Origin: Nioella sp965215655
Lineage (GTDB): Bacteria; Pseudomonadota; Alphaproteobacteria; Rhodobacterales; Rhodobacteraceae
Assembly (NCBI RefSeq): GCF_965215655.1
Contig: NZ_OZ244111.1
Location: 186,001-250,000, forward strand
Direction: 5' to 3'
Length of the DNA stretch: 64,000 nucleotides
In this document: positions 51,204 to 59,358 of the stretch, piece by piece
Position numbering within the stretch: position 1 is the stretch's first letter
Layout of the letters: every line of letters begins with the position of its first letter
Translations under genes and position numbers: made by a program
The notes under the pieces: generated by a model
Told to the model about the DNA's origin: nothing
What the model saw: the letters and a program-made list of their open reading frames with translations, nothing else
Databases searched by the model: none

Positions 51204-52016
51204 AAGTTCCACCGCCGTTCCCGCAGCCAGCACGGTCATCCTCAGGGAAGACCGGTCCATTGCGAAGGGGCCGGCATCGGGGGGGACGATATCGGCGGTG
51301 GCGGTGAGCGTGGAGCCGCTGCGCGTCACCATCGCCTCGGATATCCAGATCGAGGGGTCGGGCAGCTCGAAGACCACGGTTTCGGCGCTGCCCTGACGGG
51401 GCAGGGGAATGCGGGCGACGACCCGCAGGCCGTCGCTGATCGGGGTCAGATCACAGGACACGCGCCCGGCCCCGGCTTCGGCCCCGGTCAGGGGACGGTC
51501 GGCCAGCGCCGCGGCGATCCGGGGATCGGGGCGCCCGCCCGCGGGCAGGGTGCCGCGCAGGTCCAAAGACACCGGCATGCAGATATCGTGACAGACGCCC
51601 AGGTCTATCCGGCCCGCAAGACGCAGGGCACCCGTGCCTTCGGCAAGGGTCAGTTCCAGCGGGAAGATCACGTCGGAGCTGTAGCCGATGGATTGCATGC
51701 CGTTCGAATGAAAGACCTCGGGCACCGGCCAGTGCAGGGCAGCGGATAGCAGGCCGCTGCGGTCGCGCAATTGCAGGCGCGGGGGAATGCCTGCCTCACC
51801 CGGCGCGCGCCAATAGGTTTTCCAGCCGGGGGAAAGCCGGATCAGAAGACCGGCCATATGGCTGCCATCGTCCCGCCGCCAGCCTTCCAGCAGCTCGATC
51901 TGGACCACGTCTTCCGGCACTGCGCCGGATTGGGCGGATGCCGCCCCGGGCGCAAGATGCAAGGCAAGACAGCAGGTCAGCGCCATCAGCGCGCGGGAGA
52001 GGATGGATTTGCTCAT
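51186..52016 (-). CDS. Stand-alone DsbD-alpha-like periplasmic domain protein
   Basis: A 276-residue protein with an N-terminal signal peptide (about 1-28, ending GAASAQS). A periplasmic domain like the N-terminal (alpha) domain of DsbD/ScsB follows: WKTYWRAPGEAGIPPRLQ, FHSNGMQSIGYSSDVIFPL and the cysteine pair in LGVCHDICMPVSLDL. The transmembrane and thioredoxin-like gamma domains of DsbD are missing, as is any such gene nearby. It may accept electrons from a separate CcdA-like protein. It is divergent from algH. Confidence 0.85.
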   Translation of the reverse strand: MSKSILSRALMALTCCLALHLAPGAASAQSGAVPEDVVQIELLEGWRRDDGSHMAGLLIRLSPGWKTYWRAPGEAGIPPRLQLRDRSGLLSAALHWPVPEVFHSNGMQSIGYSSDVIFPLELTLAEGTGALRLAGRIDLGVCHDICMPVSLDLRGTLPAGGRPDPRIAAALADRPLTGAEAGAGRVSCDLTPISDGLRVVARIPLPRQGSAETVVFELPDPSIWISEAMVTRSGSTLTATADIVPPDAGPFAMDRSSLRMTVLAAGTAVELTGCQG

Positions 52017-52151
52017 GGCATGTCAGGTATTGCCTCGGCCGATCAAAGGGAAGTCACGTTTTGGCGAATTGGCCCCCGCCGGATAGGTTTGCGCGCTTGC
52101 ACCCATGCAAGATTCCGCACATGTTCATGGGGGGCACGAAAAATATCGGTT

Positions 52152-52709
52152 ATGACTACATATCTGACGGGACAGCTTCTGATCGCCATGCCCGGAATGG
52201 GTGACCCCCGGTTCGCCGGCGCGGTAATCCTTCTGTGCGATCATTCCGATGACGGGGCCATGGGGCTGATCGTGAACAAACCTGTGACCGAGGTGAGCTT
52301 TGCCGAGATGATCAGCCAGCTGGGAATCGAGGCCACGCAGCCGCCGAAAATCCCGATCCTGTATGGCGGGCCGGTCGAAACCGGGCGCGGATTCGTGCTG
52401 CACAGCGCGGAATATGGCGACGAGGGTGGTACGATGCAGGTGCCAGGTGGCTTCGGAATGACGGCGACGCTCGATGTGCTGGAAGACCTTGCCAATGGCG
52501 AAGGGCCTGACAGGGCGGTCATGGCGCTTGGCTATTCGGGTTGGGCACCGGGGCAGCTGGAGGCCGAGATCGGCCAGAACGGCTGGCTGACCTGCGACGC
52601 GGATGCGGGGATCGTGTTCGGTACTGACATGGATGGGAAATGGGAGGCGGCGCTGGCCAAGCTGGGGGTGTCGCCCCTGATGCTGTCCGCCGAGGCCGGG
52701 CGCGCCTGA
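52152..52709 (+). CDS. YqgE/AlgH family protein
   Basis: A 185-residue UPF0301 (YqgE/AlgH) protein: YLTGQLLIAMPGMGDPRF at the start, VILLCDHSDDGAMGLIVNKP, LYGGPVETGRGFVLHS, and GYSGWAPGQLEAEI. Length and motifs match. Function is uncertain in most bacteria. The start is an ATG at 52152; the frame is open upstream into the divergent gene. Repeat module A begins directly after its stop. Confidence 0.93.
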   Translation: MTTYLTGQLLIAMPGMGDPRFAGAVILLCDHSDDGAMGLIVNKPVTEVSFAEMISQLGIEATQPPKIPILYGGPVETGRGFVLHSAEYGDEGGTMQVPGGFGMTATLDVLEDLANGEGPDRAVMALGYSGWAPGQLEAEIGQNGWLTCDADAGIVFGTDMDGKWEAALAKLGVSPLMLSAEAGRA

Positions 52710-52795
52710 GCGGCGTCGGCGCGGGGGAGCGGTCCTCCTCAAGCCCCCCTTTCAGGGGAGCCTTCGTCGGTCCGCGTTGCCACGGGCATGTGGTG
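52710..52795 (+). repeat. Dispersed repeat module A, copy 3
   Basis: Starts at the base after the AlgH-family stop codon: GCGGCGTCGGCGCGGGGGAG, then CCTCAAGCCCCCCTTTCAGG, then GTCCGCGTTGCCACGGGCAT. It keeps the same order of blocks as copies at 29093, 41007 and 61054. Module B follows about 50 bases later. Confidence 0.75.
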
Positions 52796-52842
52796 AGGGG
52801 CGGTTCTTTACGGTCAATGTGGTGGTTGTTGAGAGCGCGGAT

Positions 52843-52878
52843 GCCTCCGGCGGAGGTATTTTTGCCAAGATGAAAGGC
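52843..52878 (+). repeat. Dispersed repeat module B, copy 3 (terminator-like)
   Basis: GCCTCCGGCGGAGG (52843-52856), with a 5-base stem, is followed by TATTTTTGCCAAGATGAAAG. It ends one base before the stop codon of the convergent sua5 gene. On the plus strand it is an intrinsic-terminator shape placed to stop transcription from the AlgH-family gene. Confidence 0.8.
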
Positions 52879-53838
52879 TTAGCGCGGTGCGGCGGCGCGG
52901 GTCAGGCGATCGTTGATGGCGCGGCCGAGGCCCTGGTCAGGGATCGGGGCGATGTGGATTTCGCGGGCGTTTCTTTCCTTGGCGAGGTCGTCGGCGGCGT
53001 GCAGCGTCGAGAAGAGGTTTGCTGCGGCCTCGATCAGGTCGCCTGTGGGAGACAGGGAGAGATCCGCGCTGCCAGGGCCGAAGCCCACGCGGATGGCGTT
53101 CGGGTCGGTGAGCGGGGCGTTCAGTCGGACCTGTGCCTTTGGCGCGTAGTGGCTGCTGAGCTGGCCGGGGGCCTGAACCTTGCCAGGCGTGGTGTCGGTG
53201 GTGAGCGGGCCGGTCAGCGGCTCGATCGTCTCGCGCGGCAGGCCGCCTTCGCGCAGCAGCCTTGTGCCGGTGTCGGAGGGAGCCAGAATTGTCGATTCCA
53301 GCCCGACGCCGCAGGGACCGCCATCGAGAATGGCGGCGATCCGGCCATCGAGGCCGCTTAGTACATGCGCGACGGCGGTGGGGCTGATCCGGCCAGAGGG
53401 ATTGGCGGAGGGGGCTGCGATGGGGCCTCCGAAGGCCTTCAGCACGTCGCGCATCAGCGGGTGGGCGGGCAGGCGGATGGCAACGGTGTCGAGCCCGGCG
53501 GTGACGAGCGGCGAGAGCCCATGGCCATCGCGCAGCGGCAGGACCATCGTCAGCGGGCCGGGCCAGAAACCAGAGGCCAGCGCGCGGGCGGTGTCGTTCA
53601 GTGTTGCGATCCGTTCAACCTCTGCCAGCGAAGGCAGATGCACGATCAGCGGGTTGAAGCGGGGACGGCCCTTGGCCTCGAATATCCGGGCGCAGGCCAT
53701 GTCGCTGGTGGCGTCGCCTGCCAGCCCGTAGACGGTCTCGGTCGGCAGGGCGACGAGCTGCCCGTCAGACAGCAGGTCCACCGCGCGGGCGATGCCTGCG
53801 GGGGTCGGGGAAAGCAGTTCTGTCTTGCCGTTGGACAT
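52879..53838 (-). CDS. sua5: L-threonylcarbamoyladenylate synthase (Sua5 type)
   Basis: A 319-residue protein of t6A tRNA modification. The YrdC-like domain (about 1-200) has LPTETVYGLAGDAT, KGRPRFNPLIVHL, WPGPLTMVLPL, and PIAAPSANPSGRISPT. A Sua5 C-terminal domain extends to the end (GQLSSHYAPKAQVRLNAP), so it is the long form. The start at 53838 is chosen because upstream codons lie in the divergent promoter region. It reads toward repeat module B at its 3' end. Confidence 0.94.
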   Translation of the reverse strand: MSNGKTELLSPTPAGIARAVDLLSDGQLVALPTETVYGLAGDATSDMACARIFEAKGRPRFNPLIVHLPSLAEVERIATLNDTARALASGFWPGPLTMVLPLRDGHGLSPLVTAGLDTVAIRLPAHPLMRDVLKAFGGPIAAPSANPSGRISPTAVAHVLSGLDGRIAAILDGGPCGVGLESTILAPSDTGTRLLREGGLPRETIEPLTGPLTTDTTPGKVQAPGQLSSHYAPKAQVRLNAPLTDPNAIRVGFGPGSADLSLSPTGDLIEAAANLFSTLHAADDLAKERNAREIHIAPIPDQGLGRAINDRLTRAAAPR

Positions 53839-53953
53839 GAGCGACGTAACGTTTCTGTTGATCGGGGCGGGTATGGCAAAATATCTGCCCCAAGGACAGG
53901 CCCAAAGCGAGCGGCCCGACCCGGTGCCAAGCCCGTGCCAAGGAGGAATGACC

Positions 53954-55651
53954 ATGCCCTATACCGCGCCCGTGACCGATTTCGAGTTTATCTTCGAGAA
54001 TATTGTTGGCCTCGACCGTGTTGCCGCGACTAAACGATTTGCCGAGGCCACGCCGGATATGGTCACCGCGATCCTGACCGAGGCGGGCAAGATGGCGGAA
54101 ACGGTGCTGGCGCCTTTGAACCGGGGGGGTGACCTGCAGGGGGCCTATCTGGAAAACGGCGTTGTGCGAACCAGCCCCGGCTTTGGCGATGGCTATCGGG
54201 CGATTGCCGAGGGTGGCTATGTGGGGATGTCGGCAGATCCGGACCATGGCGGGCTTGGCTTGCCGATGGCGGTGACGACGGCGGTCAATGAGATGGTCGG
54301 GTCTGCCTGCCTGTCACTGCAGCTGAACCCCCTGATGACGCAGGGCCAGATCGAGGCGCTGGAACATCACGCGAGCGACGAGCTGAAAGCGATCTACCTG
54401 CCCAAGCTGATTTCGGGCGAGTGGAACGGGACGATGAACCTGACCGAACCTCAGGCCGGGTCGGATGTAGGCGCGCTGCGGTCCAAGGCCGAACCCAATG
54501 GCGACGGGACCTATGCCGTCACGGGGCAGAAGATCTACATCAGCTGGGGTGACAACGATTTCACCGCCAATACCTGCCACCTTGTGCTGGCGCGGCTGCC
54601 CGACGGGGTGCCGGGGACGAAGGGGATCAGTCTGTTCATGGTGCCCAAGTTCATCCCCGATGCGGATGGCAATCCGGGCGAGCGCAACAGCCTGAACGTG
54701 GTGAGCCTGGAACACAAGCTTGGCCTGCATGGCTCGCCCACGGCGGTGATGCAGTTCGATGGGGCACGCGGCTGGATGGTCGGCAAACCCCATGGCGGTA
54801 TGGCGGCGATGTTCACGATGATGAACAATGCGCGGCTTGGCGTGGGTGTGCAGGGGCTTTGTGCCGCCGAGGGCGCCTATCAGCATGCGCTGGCCTATGC
54901 GCTGGAACGCAAACAGGGGCGCAGCCCGGTTGAGGGCGGCACGGGCACGATTCTGGATCATGCGGATGTGCGCCGGATGTTGATGCAGATGAAGGCGGAG
55001 ATCTTCGCGGCGCGGGCGATTGCACTCGACAACGCGGTGTCGATCGACATGGCGACGGCCACGGGCGATGCATCCTGGGCGGCGCGGGCGGCGTTGCTGA
55101 CGCCGGTGACCAAGGCCTATGGCACGGAAACCGGGATTGCCGTCAGCCAGTTGGGCATTCAGGTCCATGGCGGCATGGGCTTCATCGAGGAAACCGGCGC
55201 GGCGCAGTATCTGCGAGATGTGCGGGTGACGGCGATTTACGAGGGCACCAATGGCATTCAGGCGATGGACCTTGTGGCGCGCAAGATGATGGATGGCGGC
55301 GTGGCGATGTTCGAGCTGCTGGATGAAGTCGATGCGACGGCGGCTGCGGGCGATCATGCGGGGCTGGCGGCGGCTGCGAAAGCACTGCGCGCGGCAACGG
55401 AAACGCTGGTCGCGATGGACATGAACGACCGGTTTGCGGGGGCGGTGCCCTATCTGATGGGCGTGGCGCGGGTTCTTGGCGGGCACTATCACCTCAAGGC
55501 GTCGATGGCCGAGGGCGGCACAGGGCCACGCACGAAGCTGGCGCGGTTCTTCCTTGGCCGGTTGCTGCCAGAGGCCCATGGGTTGCTGACGCAGGCGCTG
55601 GCCGGGGCCGAGGATGTCTATGCCCTCAGCGCGGATGAGTTCGCGGCGTGA
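53954..55651 (+). CDS. Acyl-CoA dehydrogenase, DmdC-like
   Basis: A 565-residue long-form acyl-CoA dehydrogenase. It shows the flavin/substrate motifs NLTEPQAGSDVGALRSKAEP and GQKIYISWGDNDF, the catalytic-region IYEGTNGIQAMDL, and a C-terminal extension. The length and segment order resemble DmdC, the 3-methylmercaptopropionyl-CoA dehydrogenase of DMSP demethylation, but similar proteins act on other acyl-CoAs, so that role is tentative. The ATG at 53954 is preferred because AAGGAGG lies 7 bases upstream; the ATG at 53948 is too close. It overlaps the MBL gene. Confidence 0.9.
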   Translation: MPYTAPVTDFEFIFENIVGLDRVAATKRFAEATPDMVTAILTEAGKMAETVLAPLNRGGDLQGAYLENGVVRTSPGFGDGYRAIAEGGYVGMSADPDHGGLGLPMAVTTAVNEMVGSACLSLQLNPLMTQGQIEALEHHASDELKAIYLPKLISGEWNGTMNLTEPQAGSDVGALRSKAEPNGDGTYAVTGQKIYISWGDNDFTANTCHLVLARLPDGVPGTKGISLFMVPKFIPDADGNPGERNSLNVVSLEHKLGLHGSPTAVMQFDGARGWMVGKPHGGMAAMFTMMNNARLGVGVQGLCAAEGAYQHALAYALERKQGRSPVEGGTGTILDHADVRRMLMQMKAEIFAARAIALDNAVSIDMATATGDASWAARAALLTPVTKAYGTETGIAVSQLGIQVHGGMGFIEETGAAQYLRDVRVTAIYEGTNGIQAMDLVARKMMDGGVAMFELLDEVDATAAAGDHAGLAAAAKALRAATETLVAMDMNDRFAGAVPYLMGVARVLGGHYHLKASMAEGGTGPRTKLARFFLGRLLPEAHGLLTQALAGAEDVYALSADEFAA

Positions 55652-56676
55652 TCCGCTACCCGTTCGAAACACCCCCCGCCCCCGGCGAGGCCATCGAGGT
55701 CGCCGAGGGCGTTCTCTGGCTGCGCTTTCCGCTGCCGATGGCGCTGGACCATGTCAATGTCTTCGCCCTGCGGGATGAGAACGGCTGGACCATCGTCGAT
55801 ACCGGGTTTGACAGCCGCAAGGGGCGGGCATTGTGGGAAGAGGTGATGGCCGGTCCGTTGCAGGGCCTGCCGATCACGCGCGTCATCGTCACCCACCACC
55901 ACCCGGACCACGTGGGGCTGGCGGGCTGGTTCCAGTCGCGCGGGGCGGAGCTGATCACCACCCGCACCGCCTGGCTGATGGCGCGGATGCTGGTGCTCGA
56001 TGTGCAGGAGAGGCCGACCGAGGAAACGCTCGCCTTCTGGCGTGGTGCGGGGATGGACCCGGAGATTTTCGCGAAACGCGCGGCAGAGCGACCCTTCAAC
56101 TTCGCTGATGTCGTGGCCCCGATGCCGCTTGGCTACACCCGCATCCGCGAAGGCGACCACTTGCGGATAGGTGGGCGTGACTGGGATGTGCGCATCGGTC
56201 ATGGTCACGCGCCGGAACATGCGACCCTGTGGTGCCGGGATGAACCGTTGGTTCTGGGAGGTGATCAGCTCCTGCCGTCGATCTCGCCTAATCTTGGCGT
56301 CTACGCGACCGAGCCGATGGCCGACCCGGTGACGGACTGGATCGAAAGCTGCGGGCACCTCGCCCGCTATGCCCGCGCCGACCAATTGGTGTTGCCGGGC
56401 CACAAGCTGCCTTTCACCGGGCTGCCCGACCGCTTGCATCAACTGATCGAGAATCACCACGGCGCCCTGTCACGTCTGCGTGAGCATCTGGACCGGCCCC
56501 GCGTTGCGTCCGATTGCTTTCTGCCCTTGTTCAAAAGGCAGATCGGCGAAGGCACTTACGGGCTGGCGCTGGTCGAGGCGGTGGCGCATCTCAATCATCT
56601 CCTTGCCCTGGGCGAGGTCACGCGCGAGAAACGGGGAGACGGCGCGTGGCTGTGGCAACTCAGGGAGGGGACGTGA
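55648..56676 (+). CDS. MBL-fold metallo-hydrolase
   Basis: A 342-residue metallo-beta-lactamase-fold protein. The metal motif is in THHHPDHVGLAGW; DTGFDSRKG precedes it, GHGHAPEHATLW and PGHKLPFTG follow. A C-terminal winged segment (VAHLNHLLALGEV) resembles thioesterase-like or LACTB2-type MBL proteins. It starts with GTG in the acyl-CoA dehydrogenase stop. Probably a CoA-thioesterase or related hydrolase for the same pathway; inferred. Confidence 0.9.
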   Translation: MIRYPFETPPAPGEAIEVAEGVLWLRFPLPMALDHVNVFALRDENGWTIVDTGFDSRKGRALWEEVMAGPLQGLPITRVIVTHHHPDHVGLAGWFQSRGAELITTRTAWLMARMLVLDVQERPTEETLAFWRGAGMDPEIFAKRAAERPFNFADVVAPMPLGYTRIREGDHLRIGGRDWDVRIGHGHAPEHATLWCRDEPLVLGGDQLLPSISPNLGVYATEPMADPVTDWIESCGHLARYARADQLVLPGHKLPFTGLPDRLHQLIENHHGALSRLREHLDRPRVASDCFLPLFKRQIGEGTYGLALVEAVAHLNHLLALGEVTREKRGDGAWLWQLREGT

Positions 56677-57140
56677 CACAGGATATCCAGACATCGGCCG
56701 AGGCGATGGAGGCAGCAGCGTTGCCAGATGCGGGCGTTGTGCATTGCGACCCCTGCACCCCGCCAACGCCCGAGCAACTGCCCCTGCCCGCGAAAGTGCA
56801 GGAAAAACCGGTGGAAGAGAAATCGCCCGCAGAATGGGCCTATGAGCGGATCATACTCTACATCCAGAATTTCGAGAAGCAGCTCGATGCGGAACACGAG
56901 GTCGCCATGGGCTTCACCGGGTCCGACAGCGGCGTGATGCGGATCGAGGGGATGGGCTTTTTCGGTCCCGATATCCTGACCTTCTACGGCAGCGACGACG
57001 TGGGCATCAAAACCCAGATGATCCAGCATGTCAGCCAGCTGAACGTCACCCTGCGGGCGCTACCGAAACTGCCCGACAGGCCCGCGCAGCGGATCGGATT
57101 CCGTCTGGCGGGCGATCTGGAGGCCGAGCCCGAAGGCTGA
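56673..57140 (+). CDS. Small conserved protein of unknown function (possibly DUF6173)
   Basis: A 155-residue soluble protein. The first 45 residues are acidic/Pro-rich; a compact domain follows (EWAYERIILYIQNFEKQLDA, GFTGSDSGVMRIEGMGFFG, DILTFYGSDDVG, LNVTLRALPKLP). I think it belongs to DUF6173 but cannot confirm. It starts with GTG within the MBL stop and overlaps the next gene by one base, in a four-gene coupled operon. Confidence 0.75.
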   Translation: MTQDIQTSAEAMEAAALPDAGVVHCDPCTPPTPEQLPLPAKVQEKPVEEKSPAEWAYERIILYIQNFEKQLDAEHEVAMGFTGSDSGVMRIEGMGFFGPDILTFYGSDDVGIKTQMIQHVSQLNVTLRALPKLPDRPAQRIGFRLAGDLEAEPEG

Positions 57141-57970
57141 TGCGCGTTTTGTGCCTGAACGCCTGGGGCGGCAAGCTGCATGACGCCTTGATCTCGTATC
57201 TTTCGGACGCGTCCCCGGATATTCTGTGCCTGCAGGAGGTGACCCACAGCCCCGAAAGCGACAGGGATTGGCTGACCTATCGGGACGGCGATCATGTTCT
57301 GAACCAGCGCGCCAACCTCTACCGCGATATCGCCACCGCGCTGCCCGATCATGCGGGGCAGTTCTGCCCGGCCGCGCAGGGTGTTCTGTGGGACGGGGAC
57401 CGCCCTGTGCCTTCGCAGTGGGGGCTTGCCACCTTCGTGCGGCGCACGGTGCCGGTGATCGGGCAGGTGCAGGGCTTTGTGCACAAAAGCTATGGCGCCA
57501 ACGGGTTCGGCGACCATCCGAGGTCCAGAAATGCGCATGGCATCCGGGTCTGGGATCATGCGCGCGACCGGGCGTTGACCGTCGTCCACATGCACGGGCT
57601 GCGTGATCTGTCCGGCAAGGGCGATACCGCCGAGCGGATTGCGCAGGCAGAGCGTCTTGCGGCCATGATCCAAGGCCTGGCCGAGCGTGGGGAGGACGTT
57701 GTGGCCTGCGGCGATTTCAATGTTCTGCCTGACAGCGCCACTTTCCATATTCTGGCCGGGATCGGGCTGCGCGATCTGGTCACCGGACGGGGCCATGACG
57801 GCACCCGCACGGGGCTCTATCCCAAACCCGGCAAGTTTGCCGACTACATGCTGGTCAGCGCCTCTCTGGCGGAGGCCGGGTTCGACGTGGTGCGCAACCC
57901 GGAGGTGTCGGACCACTGTCCGCTGTTGCTGACCCTATCGGCCCGCAAGCCGGGTAAAACGGTCACATAA
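57140..57970 (+). CDS. Endonuclease/exonuclease/phosphatase family protein
   Basis: A 276-residue EEP-fold protein. Catalytic motifs are LCLNAWGG, LCLQEVT, HMHGLRD, CGDFNVLPDS and VSDHCPLLL. Such enzymes hydrolyse phosphodiesters in DNA, lipids or small molecules; the substrate is not evident. It has no signal peptide. It shares one base with the preceding gene. Downstream is a short gap before the cytochrome oxidase mini-gene. Confidence 0.9.
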   Translation: MRVLCLNAWGGKLHDALISYLSDASPDILCLQEVTHSPESDRDWLTYRDGDHVLNQRANLYRDIATALPDHAGQFCPAAQGVLWDGDRPVPSQWGLATFVRRTVPVIGQVQGFVHKSYGANGFGDHPRSRNAHGIRVWDHARDRALTVVHMHGLRDLSGKGDTAERIAQAERLAAMIQGLAERGEDVVACGDFNVLPDSATFHILAGIGLRDLVTGRGHDGTRTGLYPKPGKFADYMLVSASLAEAGFDVVRNPEVSDHCPLLLTLSARKPGKTVT

Positions 57971-58064
57971 GGCCGTTACAAGGGGGTGAAACCCGTGACA
58001 GGCGCGGCGAAATCGTCTAATTCGAATCGCAACGCAACACACAGGACGAATGGGGACAGACCCG

Positions 58065-58205
58065 ATGGCAGACAACACCCACAAGCACGGTGAAATGGAG
58101 ATCCGTGATCAGGAAGCAACCTTCAACGGCTTCGTGAAATTCCTGACCAACAGCATCATTGCCTGTCTGGTCGTGGTGGTGATCCTGGCGGTGTTCTTCC
58201 AATGA
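58065..58205 (+). CDS. aa3-type cytochrome c oxidase subunit IV
   Basis: A 46-residue protein: a hydrophilic start (HKHGEMEIRDQEATFNGFVK) and one C-terminal membrane helix (NSIIACLVVVVILAVFF). This is the bacterial aa3 subunit IV family, found in alphaproteobacterial aa3 oxidases; its loss has little effect on Paracoccus oxidase. It overlaps the lipoprotein gene in an ATGA. No core cox genes are in this window. Confidence 0.88.
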   Translation: MADNTHKHGEMEIRDQEATFNGFVKFLTNSIIACLVVVVILAVFFQ

Positions 58206-58852
58206 TCTTCCGGCGCGCGTTCCTGGCCCTCGGGCTCCTGCTCGGCCTGGCCGCCTGTGGCGCGGAACCGGTCTGGGCCCCGGACGAGGCCGTTGCGCGC
58301 GCCCGCTACGTTCCCGCTGGCCCGCCGACGGTGACGCTTTATACCATGATCTCGAATACCTCGGGGGCGGGTGGCCATTCCGCTCTGATGATCGACGGGG
58401 AACAGCGGCTGCTGTTCGATCCGGCTGGCACCTGGCACCACCCGCAGGCCCCCGAACGCAATGACGTGTTCTTCGGGATGAGTCCGCAACTGCATGACTT
58501 CTACATGGATTACCACGCGCGCGAGACCTACCACGTCGTGGTGCAGGAGGTGGAAGTGACACCCGCCATTGCGGCACAGCTGAGTCAGGCGGTGCTGTCC
58601 TACGGCGCGGTACCCAAGGCGCAATGTTCCTTCTCGATCTCGCATATCCTCGGCCAGGTTCCCGGATGGGGTCACATCCAGCGATCCTATTTCCCACGCC
58701 GGACCATGGAATCCTTCGCTGAAATTCCAGGTGTGCGCGAAGAGCGGGTTTATGACGATGATTCCGACAACAACCGCGAGATTCTGGCACGACAGGCGGC
58801 GGTGGAACTGCGCAATCAGCGGGTGGCCGAGATCATCGCAGATGGCGGCTGA
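58202..58852 (+). CDS. Predicted lipoprotein with permuted papain-like (NlpC/P60 or LRAT) features
   Basis: A 216-residue protein with a lipoprotein signal peptide (lipobox LAAC, Cys19). The mature part has a conserved His in GAGGHSALMI (His59) and a later Cys in KAQCSFSISHIL (Cys142). His before Cys, with the GxHxAL context, is the order seen in circularly permuted NlpC/P60-LRAT-type hydrolases; I infer this without a database match. It is coupled to cytochrome oxidase subunit IV and has a good terminator after it. Confidence 0.78.
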   Translation: MIFRRAFLALGLLLGLAACGAEPVWAPDEAVARARYVPAGPPTVTLYTMISNTSGAGGHSALMIDGEQRLLFDPAGTWHHPQAPERNDVFFGMSPQLHDFYMDYHARETYHVVVQEVEVTPAIAAQLSQAVLSYGAVPKAQCSFSISHILGQVPGWGHIQRSYFPRRTMESFAEIPGVREERVYDDDSDNNREILARQAAVELRNQRVAEIIADGG

Positions 58853-58880
58853 TCGGCGCCGTCAGGTCTGACCGCTTTCG

Positions 58881-58914
58881 CACCCCGCACCATCCGGTAG
58901 CGGGGTGTTTTCTT
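58881..58914 (+). terminator. Intrinsic terminator after the lipoprotein gene
   Basis: CACCCCGC (58881-58888) pairs with GCGGGGTG (58900-58907) over an 11-base loop, followed by TTTTCTT. It lies 28 bases after the lipoprotein stop and is a textbook intrinsic terminator on the plus strand. Confidence 0.85.
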
Positions 58915-58953
58915 GCGCCCTTCGCGCCGGGCTGACTGATCGTCACGCGATGC

Positions 58954-58987
58954 CAAAGAAAAACCCCCGGGCCGGGTGGCGCGGGGG
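58954..58987 (-). terminator. Intrinsic terminator after rpsU
   Basis: On the minus strand CCCCCG pairs with CGGGGG across a GC-rich loop and is followed by TTTTTCTTT (plus-strand 58954-58963). It lies about 50 bases after the rpsU stop and should end its transcript. A second GC-rich hairpin (GGGCGGC/GCCGCCC) lies between. Confidence 0.8.
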
Positions 58988-59037
58988 CGTCGTTCGGGCG
59001 GCAAGCCGCCCCTTGGTTCGCAAAGCCTGAAGGGGGC

Positions 59038-59244
59038 TTAGAGCATCCCTTCGCGCTGCGCTTTCTTCCGAGCCAGCTTGCGAGCACGGCGAATTGCTTC
59101 GGCCTTCTCACGCGCTTTTTTCTCGGACGGTTTTTCGTAATGCTGCTTGAGCTTCATCTCACGAAAAACACCCTCACGCTGCAGCTTTTTCTTCAGAGCC
59201 CGGAGGGCCTGATCGACATTGTTGTCACGAACGCTAACCTGCAT
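59038..59244 (-). CDS. rpsU: 30S ribosomal protein S21
   Basis: A 68-residue S21: starts MQVSVRDNNVDQALRALKKK, then REGVFREMKLKQHYEKPSEK and a basic Arg/Lys/Ala tail. Length and sequence match the family. The 114-base gap to the COQ9-family gene holds the divergent promoters. Confidence 0.97.
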   Translation of the reverse strand: MQVSVRDNNVDQALRALKKKLQREGVFREMKLKQHYEKPSEKKAREKAEAIRRARKLARKKAQREGML

Positions 59245-59358
59245 GTGGTTTTCACCACCTTTCTAAGTTGGAGTTGCAAGAATTTGCAGGAGGTGGCCGT
59301 TTAGCAAAAGCCCGGCTATATGTCCAGCATCTGCCACGCGTCCCGAAAGGAGACCCCG

